Part shown: positions 1 through 11,730 of the stretch, one piece after another
How the letters are laid out: every line of letters starts with the position of its first letter
Position numbering within the stretch: position 1 is the first letter of the stretch
Assembly (NCBI RefSeq): GCF_032854445.1
Contig: NC_088301.1
Location: forward strand, 58,416,512 to 58,480,511
Origin: Liolophura sinensis
Lineage: Eukaryota > Mollusca > Polyplacophora > Chitonida > Chitonidae
Length of the DNA: 64,000 nucleotides
Direction of reading: 5' to 3'
The notes under the pieces: generated by a model
Database searches by the model: none
The model's input: only the letters and a program-made list of their open reading frames with translations
What the model was told of the DNA's origin: nothing
Made by a program: the position numbers and the translations under genes

Positions 1-140
1 TAACGAGTGCATCGAAAATCCCAACATTTGTGGAAGCCGAACAAAGAGGTGCATCAATAACATTGGATCCTACCAGTGCCAAAATTTAGTGAACTGTCCA
101 GCAGGCTACGAGCTTAAGGGCTCTGGAAATCAGTGTGAAG
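1..140 (+). CDS. Fibulin-like exon: EGF domain (cut by window edge)
   Basis: Six cysteines of an EGF domain, starting NEC; the first base ends an Ile codon. Donor GTGGGT follows GAAG. The exon leaves in phase 1, like those after it. Confidence 0.8.
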
Positions 141-3100
141 GTGGGTATACCTAAGGATGTATCTAATGCTATGGCACACGAGCTGTGGGTTCACTGGACA
201 AGGAATTTCTAAATTCACCCTCTGCCGTTGCTCGTGGGATCTTAATTACAATAAGAGGTGCTCGTCGCAAAAGTCGATGGCGCTCTTGGGGCTTTTTACA
301 CTGTATGACATTCATATCAGTACGTTACACATGGGAAAGTCATCGATAACTTGACAAAGGTATGTGGTTTACCCCAGGAACATCACTTTCCTCCATCTAT
401 AAAAGTGTACACCATGCCTGAGCGTGGAGCTACTATACATGTAAGCGGCCAAACAAGAATGGACAAGTAGCAGGCACATAATAAAAGAATAAAAAGTTTG
501 GCTTACAGTTTTGTTATTAAATGCTGAACCCCGTAAGACTTTTTGTAGACATAGATGAGTGCTCCCGTGGTACCCATTCATGTCTGCAAACCCAGGAATG
601 CCGGAACCGCCCAGGGACGTTTCTCTGCCAATGTCCGGACGGTTATGAGAGCAGAGGCGGGCCTGGCGGGAGATGCGAAGGTAATGTACCTTCAGTCTTA
701 TGTTAACGCAGCTTGCATTTAAGTTTTACATGAGAGTATTATGTCTCAAATATTCATTTTCCTTCATAAACTTCAGTGAAATATAAAATGTTTTATTATA
801 ACAGAATACAGGAAATGCCCATGCAATCTTGTACATGGTGTACTTTAGTACATGTGTCGAATAATACCTATAGACAAAAAAACTGATAATGATTTAATTC
901 TTGCTTCAGATATAAATGAATGTCAGAGATATAGTAACCAAGTGTGTGCCAGTAACTCAGAGTGTCAGAACACACAAGGTAGCTACAGGTGTGTGTGTAA
1001 GGACGGGTTTCAAACAGGCTCTGATGGACGTACATGTACAGGTGAGCTGCTTGAAAAACAGGTGCTCATATTTATTGGAGAGTGACAGGCTGTAATCATG
1101 AATCTGGAGAAATTATCTTTAACCTTTTCAGTAAGTTATTTCCCGGCTCCCATTATTTCTGGGACCTAGGTGGACAACAAGTGGTTGATGGTGTTAATGT
1201 GACTGATTGCGGAGTGTTGTTCGTTGAACTTATTATCAACCATTATGGTTTGCGTAAAGTTGACCCCGGGTCCATGGGGTTCTCCACTTATTAAACTGAC
1301 TAGAATGGTAAGATGAAAAAATCGATAAATCACATTATTACGTAAATACATGACCCATAAGGCGTTTCATACAGGCTTCTGTTTGTCTTAGTGTATCTTC
1401 ATTCAAATGTTTACTTTCAGACAAAGATGAATGCCAAGATCAGTACAGGTGTGAACACGAATGCATTAATAACTATGGATCTTACTACTGCTTATGTAAC
1501 GACGGATACAAGCTGGCGGCGGATAAACGTCGGTGTGAAGGTGGGACAGAAGTTACTTGTATTTACCTGTATTGTACGCGGGTGTGTGTATCCATCAACA
1601 CCTAAAGTCGATGGATAGAACTTTTTTATATTCTTACACATGTATAAGCACATAAATTAGGGCCAAAAATATGAACACTGTTCCAGAGTTTATCATTTAC
1701 TGACAGTTATTAACTTAGCAGGGAGGGTTCGAAGGGAAGGGTACATTGTGCTGGAACGTGGAACATGATCCAGGAAAGAATGGAGCTGTGTTTCACAGTT
1801 ACCAGGAACGTTTAATTTGTTTTCCTGTGTTACAGACATAGATGAATGCAACTTTTACGCTGGACGCGGTAAGTTGTGTATTGGGAAGTGTACCAACATT
1901 CCGGGTTCTTACACCTGTTCCTGTCCAGACGGATACCGGATGATGGGAGACCAGCGCACCTGTCAGGGTAAGGGTTAAGACGAACAAGATACCAGAACAC
2001 TGCTCCACAAATCTACCGCATGTGTCGTCATTGGGACTTCCTTTCCCTCTGAATACAATTCCATGATCTTGATATGTTGGTACTGAAAGTGCTATTAGGT
2101 ACTGGTGAGCATGGCTATGCATGTATTGTTAAGTTAAAGGCCTGCTGTCGCTTACTGATTGTCCCTGAGTATTGGTCCGAATTTTGCATCCATAGTACAC
2201 CTCTTTCTGTTTTATACGTATAATATATTAACTTAGTTGCTATAAATACATTGTATTTTCTTATGGATCTATTTTATTCCACTCGTGAAAGATTAGTACA
2301 TCTTTTGTATAAAATTTTATTATATCCCCACCTATCTTTAGACCGATGTACTTAAAATATTGACACCCGTTCTCAACATCTTTTGCAGATATTGACGAAT
2401 GCGCTGAAGGAACAGCTCGTTGCGCGCCGAACGCAGTCTGCACAAACACCAGGGGAGTCACAAGTGTCCAGGACATTAATTGTCCAAAAGGCTTTTACCG
2501 TGCATCTTCTTTCATCGGAGGAAAAGGGTATGAACTATGTTTTGATTCAGTACAAGATAGGCCTACTTGTGTATCAGCTCCCATATGCACTGTAAAGATC
2601 CATTCTTACTAAACCTATAAAACCCATATAATCCCTTTAACATTCCATTTGTAGACGTTCATCAGTTGTTTGCTGTTTTTGGCTGTAATTTTATAAACTT
2701 TTCGGTTTGCCATCATTTGGTGTCATCATTACCAAATGTACTTAATGGAACACAACCATTTTATCGTCACGATAATTTCAGTTAGGTTTACTTATTAGCA
2801 CAGACTCTTTTAAACAAATTGGTGACTGCATCATGTTCTGGAACAAATTACCTAGTAATGTAGCAAAGTATAAGCTACATTATATTCCTTTATATAGCCC
2901 TCATCATATCTAAAGGCACCAGGGGGCACCAGATAATAGGGATGAAAGACAATGAATATACTTAGCCTACACGGCAATTAACAACTTGATCACCGTAATG
3001 ATAAAAAAAAGTTTGTCTTTGGTCTTTTTTTAAAAAATGCATGTTTCTGAGAATGCTTAGTTGCATCTTGAGTTTATAATTTACTTGAATATTTTGTCAT

Positions 3101-6100
3101 CACATATAANNNNNNNNNNNNNNNNNNNNNNNNNNNNNNNNNNNNNNNNNNNNNNNNNNNNNNNNNNNNNNNNNNNNNNNNNNNNNNNNNNNNNNNNNNN
3201 NNNNNNNNNNNNNNNNNNNNNNNNNNNNNNNNNNNNNNNNNNNNNNNNNNNNNNNNNNNNNNNNNNNNNNNNNNNNNNNNNNNNNNNNNNNNNNNNNNNN
3301 NNNNNNNNNCCACCAAGATCCGAATTCCCTCAGACCTCTTTACCATGGCAGGACCACAAACAGAATTCCGGCGCATGGAGTTCGATCTGAAGCTGCTCAC
3401 CGCTCGAGAACTGCTGGCCGGCATAGAGCGGGCGACTCGAGATATGTTTGAACTCCGCAAGCTCAGCAACAACAAAGCTGTCGTTCGTATTTTACGGGAG
3501 ATTCCCGGACTCAAGATGTCGAGCTAGAACTGGACATGCATATATATGGTCAAGACAACACGTTTTTCGGAACAGCAAAAGCCAAGATTTTCCTCTACGT
3601 AACAGCCAGCGATATATCCTAATACTGTGCAGGGTTGACATAGGTTACATTGTTTTATTTCTTCTACACATGGGGAAAGAATGAAAATAAAAGCAACCTG
3701 TCCAAAGTTTCTGAAAGACCTTTCATGATTGGGCCCCTGCTAGGAGAGGAGAACAGTGGTACGGAGCTTTTTCATAATAGGTGTAAATTTGGGCGTGAAA
3801 TTGAGAATCCAGGACGGCAATCCCCTGCCAGAGTTCATTGTTGACGTAACTCTCGAATGTGTGTGATAATGGCGGCATAGCGAAGAATATTGTTTGAACT
3901 AAAAGACGCTGTCGAGAAGAGTCTGAGTGAACAGAGACACTTTTTTAAACAAATTTTTTAACAAACAAGCATACCAACTCTGTGTGATTGAACAAAAACT
4001 GAATGTGCACACCAATATATATCCCCTTTTTACGGAAATAAATTTTTTATTATATATAAGATATTTAAATCTGCCATTTTCTGGTTGATATTTTATTTCC
4101 CCAAGACAAGCCTACCACGGCCTACACAGGCGAATCTGGTCTGGAGTTTGCACTGTCATGGTCATATCCACACAGTGATGGGAGGGAAAGCTTGCTGATG
4201 GTCGCGAAATCCATCGTGTTAATACTCGTGTAAGCACTATGTGCGCGTAATTTGCAAGTGGCAGTACATGTTTATGCTGGCTTTTGTACTAAGGATTGTG
4301 TGTGCCAGTTGTGCATGGGTTGTATCCTAACACTTGGCATTGTCCCTGTTCGCATGTGTTCTGATACCCCTCCTTCTTGATTGTCCTCGCCATATGAATG
4401 TATTGTCCTGATTGCACAGTTCGCTCTTCGTAACCGACATTGGTCCCTGACATCTCATATGAATATTTGCATCTTCTTTCACTCACGATAGAAGGCATAA
4501 GACGATGTATCTGTCAGTATAATATATGTATCTCAATTTATACTGATTGGCTTTAAATCTGTCTTGGCTTACGTATAACAATTCTGGCCTTTCTATAATT
4601 TTACCTAGAATCATTGTTGATCGTGTAGATATGTGAACGGATAAGCAAATTACGCTGATGTACCTTTTATGAAAGTGATATGTGAAGTCTGGTGAAACAT
4701 CTGTGAATCGTCTCAGTGAAGAAAGTTTCATTTGGTTTACATGAAACCTTGTCGGAAGGAGGAAATTACAATGCAATGGCAAGATGGTATATCTTAAGGA
4801 GAAACAGAATCGTCGTTGACGGGAAAGTGTTTAGGCTACGTCTAAGCTAAGATAAAATGGAGGTAAACCACCTTCATTCAGGTATCGCGAGGGTTGTAGA
4901 TTTCAACCAAAAAATTCCACCGCCAGCAATTACCGTCGATTATGTATCCCTTTAAACAAACTCAGTTTCCTTTATGTAATACACCAGTAAAACGAAAGCT
5001 ACATTTTGCATCAATATTGCAGTATCAGTCATACTCCTGATGATGACAACATAAAACCCTGAAATATTGAGTCAAAATGAAGCTCTTGTTTTTAACTTGC
5101 CTGTACAAAGTACAGCATCATGGGGTAATTCAATTACCATAAATTACCAAATTCACGACTCAGTACATGTGTATTCCCTGAGAAACAGGATTTTGGTTAC
5201 ATGGTACATGTTGCTATTCCATGGCAGTTTCATCTGCTCTAGCACCCTGAAAGCTCATAGCCTCTGTGCCATTTACTTCGCGTTTACTTCTGATGCACTA
5301 ACCTGTGTACCACTTAATCCGCGTTCACTTCTGATGCCCTAGTTATAGGCACAGTGGTTAATAACAGGGTTGTTTCCATTCAATCGAAACCGTTACATAA
5401 ACATTTTGGTTGATGGATGAGGGCACCATTGCGTGTCGTCAACATCACCTCCAACAGTCTGTGTGTTTTACGTTGTCACCTATATTCAGCTATCCGCTCT
5501 CGCTACCAAAATTTCCTTTCGTCAGTGTGGTGTCAATAGATCTTTTCATCAAGTAACGAGGGTTCAATGATGCAGTTAGTACATTGTGTATAGGCGGAGA
5601 GACTAAAGTTTATGCATTCCAGTAATATTAAGTTGATAGTTCAAATTGTAGGGTAACCACTGGTCTGACCTATATATATCAACACTATGCCGGTCGTATC
5701 GCGACGGTACAATATTCATGGAGCACCCCTCAGTAGACACCCTACATGACGCTCCACCAAATCGTTATTACGGTGGTGTGATGGGCATTGGGGAGTGGGG
5801 TGGTGGATTGTGGAACAAAGGGGACATGTGTATTAAGCATATCATACAAAGACCACTGATAATATGAATATTTCAGAATAATTCGACTTGCACAGCCACG
5901 AATCTTTTGAATGTAGTCTATAAAACCAATGGTCTCCTCGATCAAATCGGTATTCAACGGACTGATTTAGCAGCCGATTGTATATCCTACTTACTGAATG
6001 ACCAACTATCGTCATACAAGTCCTTTTGGATTGCTATCCATTTGCCGAAAATTGATCAGCATGTCATCTCTGGCAATCAAGGTGAAAGTCGGATATATGC

Positions 6101-7739
6101 GGCGGGTATGAGAATTTCGTCAACTCAACCAAATTCCATCAATTCCATATGACAGTAGTTATCCGCTTAAAACAGCTGTGCCAATGCGCTTTCTCGAGAC
6201 CGCAACAAACATTGTCACGCCCAAATAATATGATCTGTACTCAAGCAGCTGCTGAGAACATTTTTTCAGACGGCTCGCGAAGCGTGGAACTAGAGGGCTG
6301 TCTTTTCATCTGCACGCTTTGGTATATGTGTATTTGGCATAATTTCCAGCCCGTCACCAGTCACCGATATTTTCAAATTATGTAACTTATATTAGCAATA
6401 TATAAGGAATGCGAATTCAAGCCTATACAAATGTGTTACTTCTGGCTTTGAAGCTCCAGTGTGGGTGTGATCACGGACGACGAGCTGGTCTGTATCCGCG
6501 AGCGGTGTGGAGTCCTCGATGTAGATTGTATCGTCAACACCACCAAGAGTATATCCTGGCAACATTTGACTCTACCCACAGTGCGGTTCTTGCCCAGACC
6601 GGTTACCCTGGTAAACGTGCAGACTGTCGGTGTGTCTGCGGACCCAAATCTGGAGCTGAACATACTGGAAGGAAACGAGCTGGGTTTGTTTGACGTTAAA
6701 ACGCACAAGGACAGAGGTAATAACGAATAACAGATGCATTATTTCCTATCCGTATAATATAGTTTATCGATTTTATTTTCTTTCCATGGTTAAAAGGTTA
6801 ATTCGAAATGCAAATTCGGTTATTGGCCAGTTGTTTGTGACATTTGGCACCACTGTAAAAAAAATTTCAAACGGGCTTTAATTGGCGGAAGAACCGAAAG
6901 GCAGGCAAATAATGCTTAGGTTTAAGTTAGCAGTAAGTTTCTACTCACATGCAGAGATGACAACACCAGCTTGTTAAGAGCCAATGCAAAATATCTTCCA
7001 ACATTTACGAAGGGTTGAACGCATCCATCAATGATACCTTTTCCCAACCTGAACTACATGAACATGCACACACTGTAGCCTTGTCCGCAGAATATCTGTA
7101 CAACTAATGGCCTTTTAAAACTTATCGCCTTTTGGAGTATGTCTGCTCGTCTCGTTGTCCATTGGTCTAATAAAACAGTCCCCTTTTGGAAGGGTTAAGA
7201 CATTGGTTTCAAACCCCACGCAATGAGTGGTCTGGTTGTTAGTGTACTAGTGCAGCACAGTGACCAAGGAGCCTCTCACCAATGCTCCTTCTCGCTTCCT
7301 TTCTGGTCGTAAGTGGGAAAATCTGCCAGCAATTACCTGTGGACGATCGTGGGTTTGCCCTGTGCTCTGTCGGGTTTCCCATCACTATAATGCTGACTGT
7401 CGTAGTAAAACTGAGATATTTCTGAGTACGGCGTAAAATACAAATAAATCAAAACTACTTGCCATTTTTTGTTTTTTTTTTTTGGTAAACGTATGGCTTT
7501 TGATCAGGTGTACGTATCGCGTATTTACAACATGAATATGTCATTATTCTTTAAATAAATATTCTAGTGTTTGGTTATGTTTGTGATCACCAGGTGCTCT
7601 CCGTCTGGTGAGGCCACTGTACGGTCCTGCACGGCATTTGGTGAAGATGAGGCTGGACCACCGAAATACAGCCGGGACCTTCGTCATGACAAGTCACCTG
7701 GCGTATGTCATCATCACCGTGAAGGGGCCTCGAGGTTGA
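1..7739 (+). CDS. FBLN1-like: Fibulin-1-like gene, 3' part, with two alternative C-terminal modules
   Basis: Secreted extracellular-matrix glycoprotein, likely binding calcium and basement-membrane or elastic-fibre partners. Exons seen: 1-140, 549-680, 910-1041, 1421-1540, 1836-1967 and 2389-2527, then either a D-like end (gap to 3622) or a C-like end (6460-6716 plus 7594-7739). The first five exons each encode one six-Cys EGF domain and share phase 1-1 borders; four start with the calcium-binding D-[IK]-[DN]-E-C signature and have the C-x-N-x4-[FY]-x-C hydroxylation motif. Exon 2389-2527 ends in phase 2 with GG and joins in frame to the T that opens 6460. The two C-terminal modules match the pattern of human fibulin-1D and fibulin-1C, from family knowledge. 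The anaphylatoxin-like modules and earlier EGFs would lie before base 1. The C-like ending is also similar to hemicentin tails, but two tandem alternative modules argue for fibulin-1. Confidence 0.85.
549..680 (+). CDS. Fibulin-like exon: calcium-binding EGF
   Basis: Opens with DIDEC after the acceptor TTTTGTAG and contains [12 protein letters not shown], the Asn-hydroxylation pattern. It is 132 bases long, phase 1-1, with donor GTAATG. Confidence 0.88.
910..1041 (+). CDS. Fibulin-like exon: calcium-binding EGF
   Basis: DINEC start, [12 protein letters not shown] hydroxylation motif, 132 bases, phase 1-1. Acceptor TTGCTTCAG and donor GTGAGC. Confidence 0.88.
1421..1540 (+). CDS. Fibulin-like exon: calcium-binding EGF
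   Basis: DKDEC start and [12 protein letters not shown] motif. It is a shorter EGF of 120 bases, phase 1-1, with acceptor TTACTTTCAG and donor GTGGGA. Confidence 0.88.
1836..1967 (+). CDS. Fibulin-like exon: calcium-binding EGF
   Basis: DIDEC start and [12 protein letters not shown] motif. It is 132 bases, phase 1-1, with donor GTAAGG. Confidence 0.88.
2389..2527 (+). CDS. Fibulin-like exon: last, degenerate EGF and linker
   Basis: Starts DIDECAEG but carries only four cysteines, so it is an incomplete EGF leading into the C-terminal module. It exits in phase 2 (GG then GTATGA), unlike the earlier exons. That is the phase needed by the C-like exon at 6460. Confidence 0.8.
3110..3309. other. 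Assembly gap (200 N)
   Basis: Exactly 200 unknown bases. The gap removes the start of the D-like fibulin terminal exon, including its acceptor and the first part of the module. Confidence 0.99.
3310..3622 (+). CDS. Fibulin D-like C-terminal module, 3' part, with a one-base frame break
   Basis: The reading frame gives [15 protein letters not shown], then EFDLKLL and [10 protein letters not shown], which fits the fibulin type III module (IPxDxFxM, then a beta-rich stretch). Near 3505-3514 the frame breaks. Continuing in the next frame from 3515 gives [18 protein letters not shown] and ends [10 protein letters not shown], the expected end of the family (compare a terminal YVTAEL-like motif in fibulins), with TAA at 3620-3622. 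One base is missing here, or two are extra. The start lies in the gap. The break could be an assembly error next to the gap or a real lesion. Confidence 0.75.
3686..3691 (+). promoter_or_regulatory. Possible polyadenylation signal of the D-like transcript
   Basis: AATAAA, 64 bases after the D-like stop codon. Confidence 0.5.
3692..6459 (+). other. Long intron between the D-like and C-like fibulin ends
   Basis: No exon with conserved coding content was recognised on either strand. The sequence is AT-rich, with a second AATAAA near 4036. Open frames here are short and unrelated to known proteins. Confidence 0.6.
6460..6716 (+). CDS. Fibulin C-like terminal module, first exon
   Basis: Acceptor CTCCAG, then [17 protein letters not shown] and [12 protein letters not shown]. 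The order (paired Cys, SLPT-like strand, ITEGN-like segment read here as [14 protein letters not shown]) matches the fibulin-1C tail from family knowledge. It ends AGA G before GTAATA, phase 1. Confidence 0.85.
7235..7450 (+). mobile_element. Degraded tRNA-headed SINE copy
   Basis: Recognisable blocks are CTCTCACCAATGC, a CTGCCAGCAA block, a GGGTTT..GCTCTG block, and a GAGTACGGCGTAAAATAC tail. It lies in the fibulin intron before the last exon. Confidence 0.65.
7594..7739 (+). CDS. Fibulin C-like terminal exon
   Basis: Reads [18 protein letters not shown], then [17 protein letters not shown] and a TGA stop. It matches the VRQVRPIxGP..LKLEM pattern and terminal beta strand of the fibulin-1C tail. 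The split glycine codon (G+GT) confirms the join to 6716. Confidence 0.85.
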
Positions 7740-8246
7740 GGGATCTGCCAATAGCTGACACTGACTTCAACTATACCTCAAAGCTGAACCATTCACAGAT
7801 AACAAAATAACATCCTCTGCATAAGATTGTGATGATGATGACCATGATGACCATGATGATTAGTAAGCATGCCAATCGCTTTCTGTCACATTCAGAAGCA
7901 TCGGTTATGACTTTTGTGGTTTTCGTAATCCTTCCATGTTCCATAGAGGATAGATAACTTGATCATATGATCCGATTGTGTGTAATAACATATATACCAA
8001 TACCTGGGACGATTTTTTGTATCCTCTTGTATATTTGACCTTTTTATTGTATAGTACAAAAATGTAGCCAGCTTTCAACTGAGCAGTCAATCTGCTTTTT
8101 AAGGTGTACGAAATGTCTTGTCACATGAAATGTTTCTTATATAAATCATGTAAATACCGCCAGTTCTATTTAGTTCAGATCGACCATTATTTTAACAGCA
8201 TTTAAATTAATATTCACTGTTAATGGATCTGATTGACTTTCTCTTC

Positions 8247-8252
8247 AATAAA
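8247..8252 (+). promoter_or_regulatory. Possible polyadenylation signal of the C-like fibulin transcript
   Basis: AATAAA about 500 bases after the stop. A TTTATT on the plus strand near 8043 could serve the convergent HSD17B10 transcript, so the two 3' UTRs may overlap. Confidence 0.4.
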
Positions 8253-8353
8253 ACTGATGCAGTATGTTTCTGGACTATATGTTGTAGTTGTCTGCAGAAA
8301 GTGAAACCATAAATGTTCTCATTCAACTCGTAAGTTTTCACAATATTCCATAC

Positions 8354-8544
8354 TTAGGGCATCATTCTAAGTGCTCCATCCAAACGTATAACCTCTCCAT
8401 TAAGGAGGGGATTTTCAATGATGGTTTGTGCCAGATGTGCATACTCCTCAGGGTGCCCCAACCTACTTGGAAATGGAATAGTACTGGCTAGGTAATTTCT
8501 TACTTTTTCTGGAAGGCTTGCCAACAATGGTGTGTCAAAGAGTC
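8354..8544 (-). CDS. HSD17B10: HSD17B10 exon 5 (C-terminus)
   Basis: [17 protein letters not shown] through [13 protein letters not shown] and stop TAA. Confidence 0.97.
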
Positions 8545-11500
8545 CTGAAAGTAAACAGAAATACCACTGATCACATACGTACTGCTTCCCTGTATGACAT
8601 GTTGAAAGTGAAAGAAAGACTATACAAATATATTCCACATTATCAGAGTATTAAAAGCTGAAGTCATTTTTATTACCTGGTGCAATGGTCACACAGCGGA
8701 TTCCCTGACCAGCCAAATCCCTGGCGATAGGTAAGGTCATGCCAACTATAGCACCTTTACTGGCAGAGTAAGCCGCCTGTCCCATTTGTCCATCATAGGC
8801 TGCCACACTAGCTGTGTTGATCACCACACCTCTCTGTCCATCTTGATTTGCCTGGTTCTGGCCTATCAGTCCCACAGCTAACCGAATCACATTAAATGAT
8901 CCCACACTATTTGTCTGCAAAAGTTCACCGTGATGTGCATGTATGACATACTGTGACATTTTAAAACAAATTTACTTAACCTAGGCTTAAAATGTGGAAA
9001 TGTAACACAGGTAAATATAATAATGTTGTTATCTTGTTAAATTCAGGGATCCACACACACTCTCTCCGAATGATTCTGTGTTTATTTGTTCTAATTTCCT
9101 AGATGACAAAAAACTCTCTGATAATTGCCAAGCAGTGGAGATTTTGATCTCCTCATTTAAATATATCCCTATCTATAGTTGAGAGATTTCATATAAGTAT
9201 TTAAAAATAAAAAACAAATTTGTTATTATGAGCAGCTCCATTTATGTGTATGACGTTAACAAAATCAGTCTGCCTGCAGGATAGAAATGAGTGATAGAGA
9301 TGAAAATTAAATGTGTCAATAACTTACCATTAAAACCTTTTGGAAATCACCTAGTTGATGTGGCAGGTTCTTTTTAAAGTTGTATGTTTTGAAAGCAACG
9401 CCAATCCCTGCACAGTTAACAGCTGCATCAAGTCTGCCATATTTATCTTTGGCCAGATTTATAGCCTTTGTAACATCCTCTTCTGATGTCACCTAAAAGG
9501 AACAAAACTGATACCTATCTTAAACCAGAACAAGGTTCTTGAGTGTTAAATAAGAACTGGAAAAGGTAAAACTTTCTGCTTTAATTTGACAAAGACAAGT
9601 TATTGTTATGTTTTAGCTAACACTTGAAGTTTGCCACAACTATCGTATGAGCTCCAATACAATTTGAGTTTTATATTTATTTAATTCGGGTTGTATTCTG
9701 TTCCCCAGACTAATTAACAGTGTTCAGGTTTATAGCTACATGTAACTGGGCAGAGCCCAACGAAACACCACTGGCCTCAGATGTCCAAATAACTGTCTGA
9801 TGCCGAGTCTACAGTGGAGCCTCTAGACACTCATTTGACCACAGAATCTCCTTGGTCCAGGGCCTATTATCTCAAAGTGATTTGTTTATTTATTTATTTG
9901 ATCGGTGTTTTACGCAGTACTCAAGAATATTTTACTTATATGATGGCAGTCAGCCTTATGGTTCTTGGAAACCGGGCAGAACCTGGGGGAAACCCAAGGA
10001 CCATCCGCAGGTTGCTGGCAGGCCTTCTCACTAATGGCTGGAGATGAACCATGAGCTGGACTTGTCATCTCAATTGAGACAATGCCTTAAACTACTAAGC
10101 CAAAGGTCCAGCACTAGTATGATCAAGATTTTTAATTAAAGAATTTTTAAAGATGTAAGATGTGACATTAACAAGACGAAGCGAAAACCCTAAATGCATA
10201 CAGAGAAAGCCACACACATCAGTTGGGGCAAAGACACAGCTGTCACCAAGGGCTTTGGCAACTTCCTCCCCTTTTGAAGAAGGTAGGTCACATAGTACAA
10301 CACGGGCTCCCTGCTGGACGAATCTCTCTACTGTGGCTTTCCCCAGGCCTGATGCCCCACCAGTCACCAGTCCAACAAGTCCCTAAAATATAACCACATA
10401 GTGAACATAAATATCAAGGTAACAGAAACACTGCATAATAACATTTACCATACATGCTTGAAGCTGAACAGACCTGAAAAAGAAAAAGAAATGCAAGAAA
10501 CAGATCACAGGCCAGGTATATGTATGATGTGACGTATGAAGGGCACCAGGTAAGAGATCAGAAAGGACAAAGACTACATTTGAGGTCAGGCAGGCCAGAG
10601 ACCAGGTATGACAGACAGGACAGAGGCCTGATATGACAGATGGGACTGAGAACAGGTATGAAATCCAACAGGACAGAGGCCAGGTTTAACAGACAGGACA
10701 GAGGCCAGGTTTAACAGACAGGACTGAGAACAGGTATGAAATTCCACAGGACAGAGGCCAGGTTTAACAGACAGGGCAGAGGCCTGGTATGACAGATGGG
10801 ACTGAGAACAGGTATGAAATCCAACAGGACAGAGGCCAGGTTTAACAGACAGGACAGAGGAATGGTATAACATCAGACAGGATAGAGGTCAGGTATGAGA
10901 TCAGACAGGACAGAAACCTAGTGTGACATCAGATAGGACAGAAATCTGGTGTGACATCAGACAGGACAGAAACCTGGTGTGACATCAGACAGGACAGAGA
11001 CCAGGTATGAGATCAGACAGGACAGAGACCAGGTATGACAGACAGGTACACCTGGTAAGGTAAGTGTCTGTTGGTCAAAAAACATACATTGCACTGCCCT
11101 GTTTTGGCATTATTTGATGGCGGTTTAACACCATACACATGAACAGCAAAATTCTACAGATGTTTCCATTTAACAATGCTGCATGCAATAGATGACACAA
11201 GCATTTGCCAACCAATAATCTGGCTGAAACCACATATCTCGATCTTTCGGGAGAAACCATAGGTATAAGGTCTACAGTTTTAATATTTTGTGGATGGTGT
11301 CAGGCATGAAGACATTAAGACATAAAGCTAAGAAAGCTTATTTAGCTGCTTATGCGAGATCAGAGATTACATAGGCCTGAGTAACATGTTAGAGTAACAG
11401 GTTATCATACAATAAGTGTACAGTGATTACAGTCCACCGGCCTACAAGTGCATGTACCGGTACCTTTCAACAATACAATGTCAGAACTGCTCCTGATTTT

Positions 11501-11632
11501 TATATCCGTATAACGTCCGAATGTGACGAAAACATGTTATAACTACTAACAACAGCCTTTTAATGGGTTAAAATTTGGCTGTAGCGTACACCAAAAACCT
11601 ATGTTCACCTTCAACGATCCGATGTTCGCCAT
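8354..11632 (-). CDS. HSD17B10: 3-hydroxyacyl-CoA dehydrogenase type 2 / 17-beta-HSD type 10, complete gene
   Basis: Mitochondrial NAD-dependent short-chain dehydrogenase acting in isoleucine and branched fatty-acid breakdown and on steroids; in vertebrates it is also a subunit of mitochondrial RNase P (family knowledge). Five exons in order: 11632-11609, 10382-10218, 9492-9328, 8914-8677 and 8544-8354. They sum to 783 nt, giving 260 aa (human protein 261). The cofactor motif TGGASGLG is at residues 15-22, the LCDLP strand ends the second beta unit, NTASVAA holds Ser154, and YSASK gives catalytic Tyr167 and Lys171. The end reads [14 protein letters not shown]. The start MANIGSLK sits on a 24-base exon whose AAG joins GLVGLVTGG in phase 0. 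All introns have GT..AG borders. It is transcribed away from ATXN10, from a shared 98-base region, and converges with the fibulin gene. Confidence 0.97.
8677..8914 (-). CDS. HSD17B10: HSD17B10 exon 4 (catalytic Ser/Tyr/Lys)
   Basis: Holds [15 protein letters not shown] and [20 protein letters not shown]. It ends TIAP plus one G before GTAATA. Confidence 0.97.
9328..9492 (-). CDS. HSD17B10: HSD17B10 exon 3
   Basis: 55 codons, phase 0 at both ends, with [16 protein letters not shown], the Asn-Ala-Gly strand of classical SDRs. Donor GTAAGT. Confidence 0.95.
9880..10112 (-). mobile_element. tRNA-headed SINE in HSD17B10 intron 2
   Basis: Minus-strand copy. The plus strand reads ATTTATTTATTTGATCGGTG, a TACTCAAGAATATTTTACTT block, GTTGCTGGCAGGC and CATGAGCTGGACTTG, the reverse complements of the 3' tail, core and B-box side. 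Confidence 0.85.
10218..10382 (-). CDS. HSD17B10: HSD17B10 exon 2 (NAD-binding region)
   Basis: 55 codons, phase 0 at both ends: [14 protein letters not shown] through CVFAPTD. Donor GTGTGT. Confidence 0.95.
10585..11060. repeat. Irregular minisatellite in HSD17B10 intron 1
   Basis: Many imperfect copies of a 25-35 bp motif around GACAGGACAGAGGCCAGGTT, in two sub-types: one with TTTAACAGACAG, the other with GTGACATCAGAC or GAGATCAGAC. Open frames through it are by-products of the repeat. Confidence 0.85.
11609..11632 (-). CDS. HSD17B10: HSD17B10 exon 1 (MANIGSLK)
   Basis: Eight codons followed by donor GTGAAC. It supplies the short N-terminus that also serves as mitochondrial targeting in the human protein (MAAACRSVK). 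Confidence 0.85.
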
Positions 11633-11730
11633 CGTTTCGTGCCCTCTGAAAGCTTTCCTCGCACCACACGCATGTGCCTTGAATTTTGACCAATCAAAAT
11701 AACTCTAACCCTACAACGTGAACCTGGAAA
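11633..11730. promoter_or_regulatory. Bidirectional promoter region HSD17B10 / ATXN10
   Basis: 98 bases separate the two start codons, which diverge. No TATA box was seen. One side holds ATTTTGACCAATCAAAAT, with an inverted CCAAT-like core (ACCAATCA) suited to NF-Y. The 5' UTRs must be very short or overlap. Confidence 0.7.

Noticed and set aside
6409-6708. Overlapping open frames on both strands around 6.4-6.7 kb
   Set aside because: Shadows of the fibulin C-like exon in other frames.
10586-10873. 95-codon open frame with [10 protein letters not shown] repeats
   Set aside because: By-product of the intron 1 minisatellite in HSD17B10.
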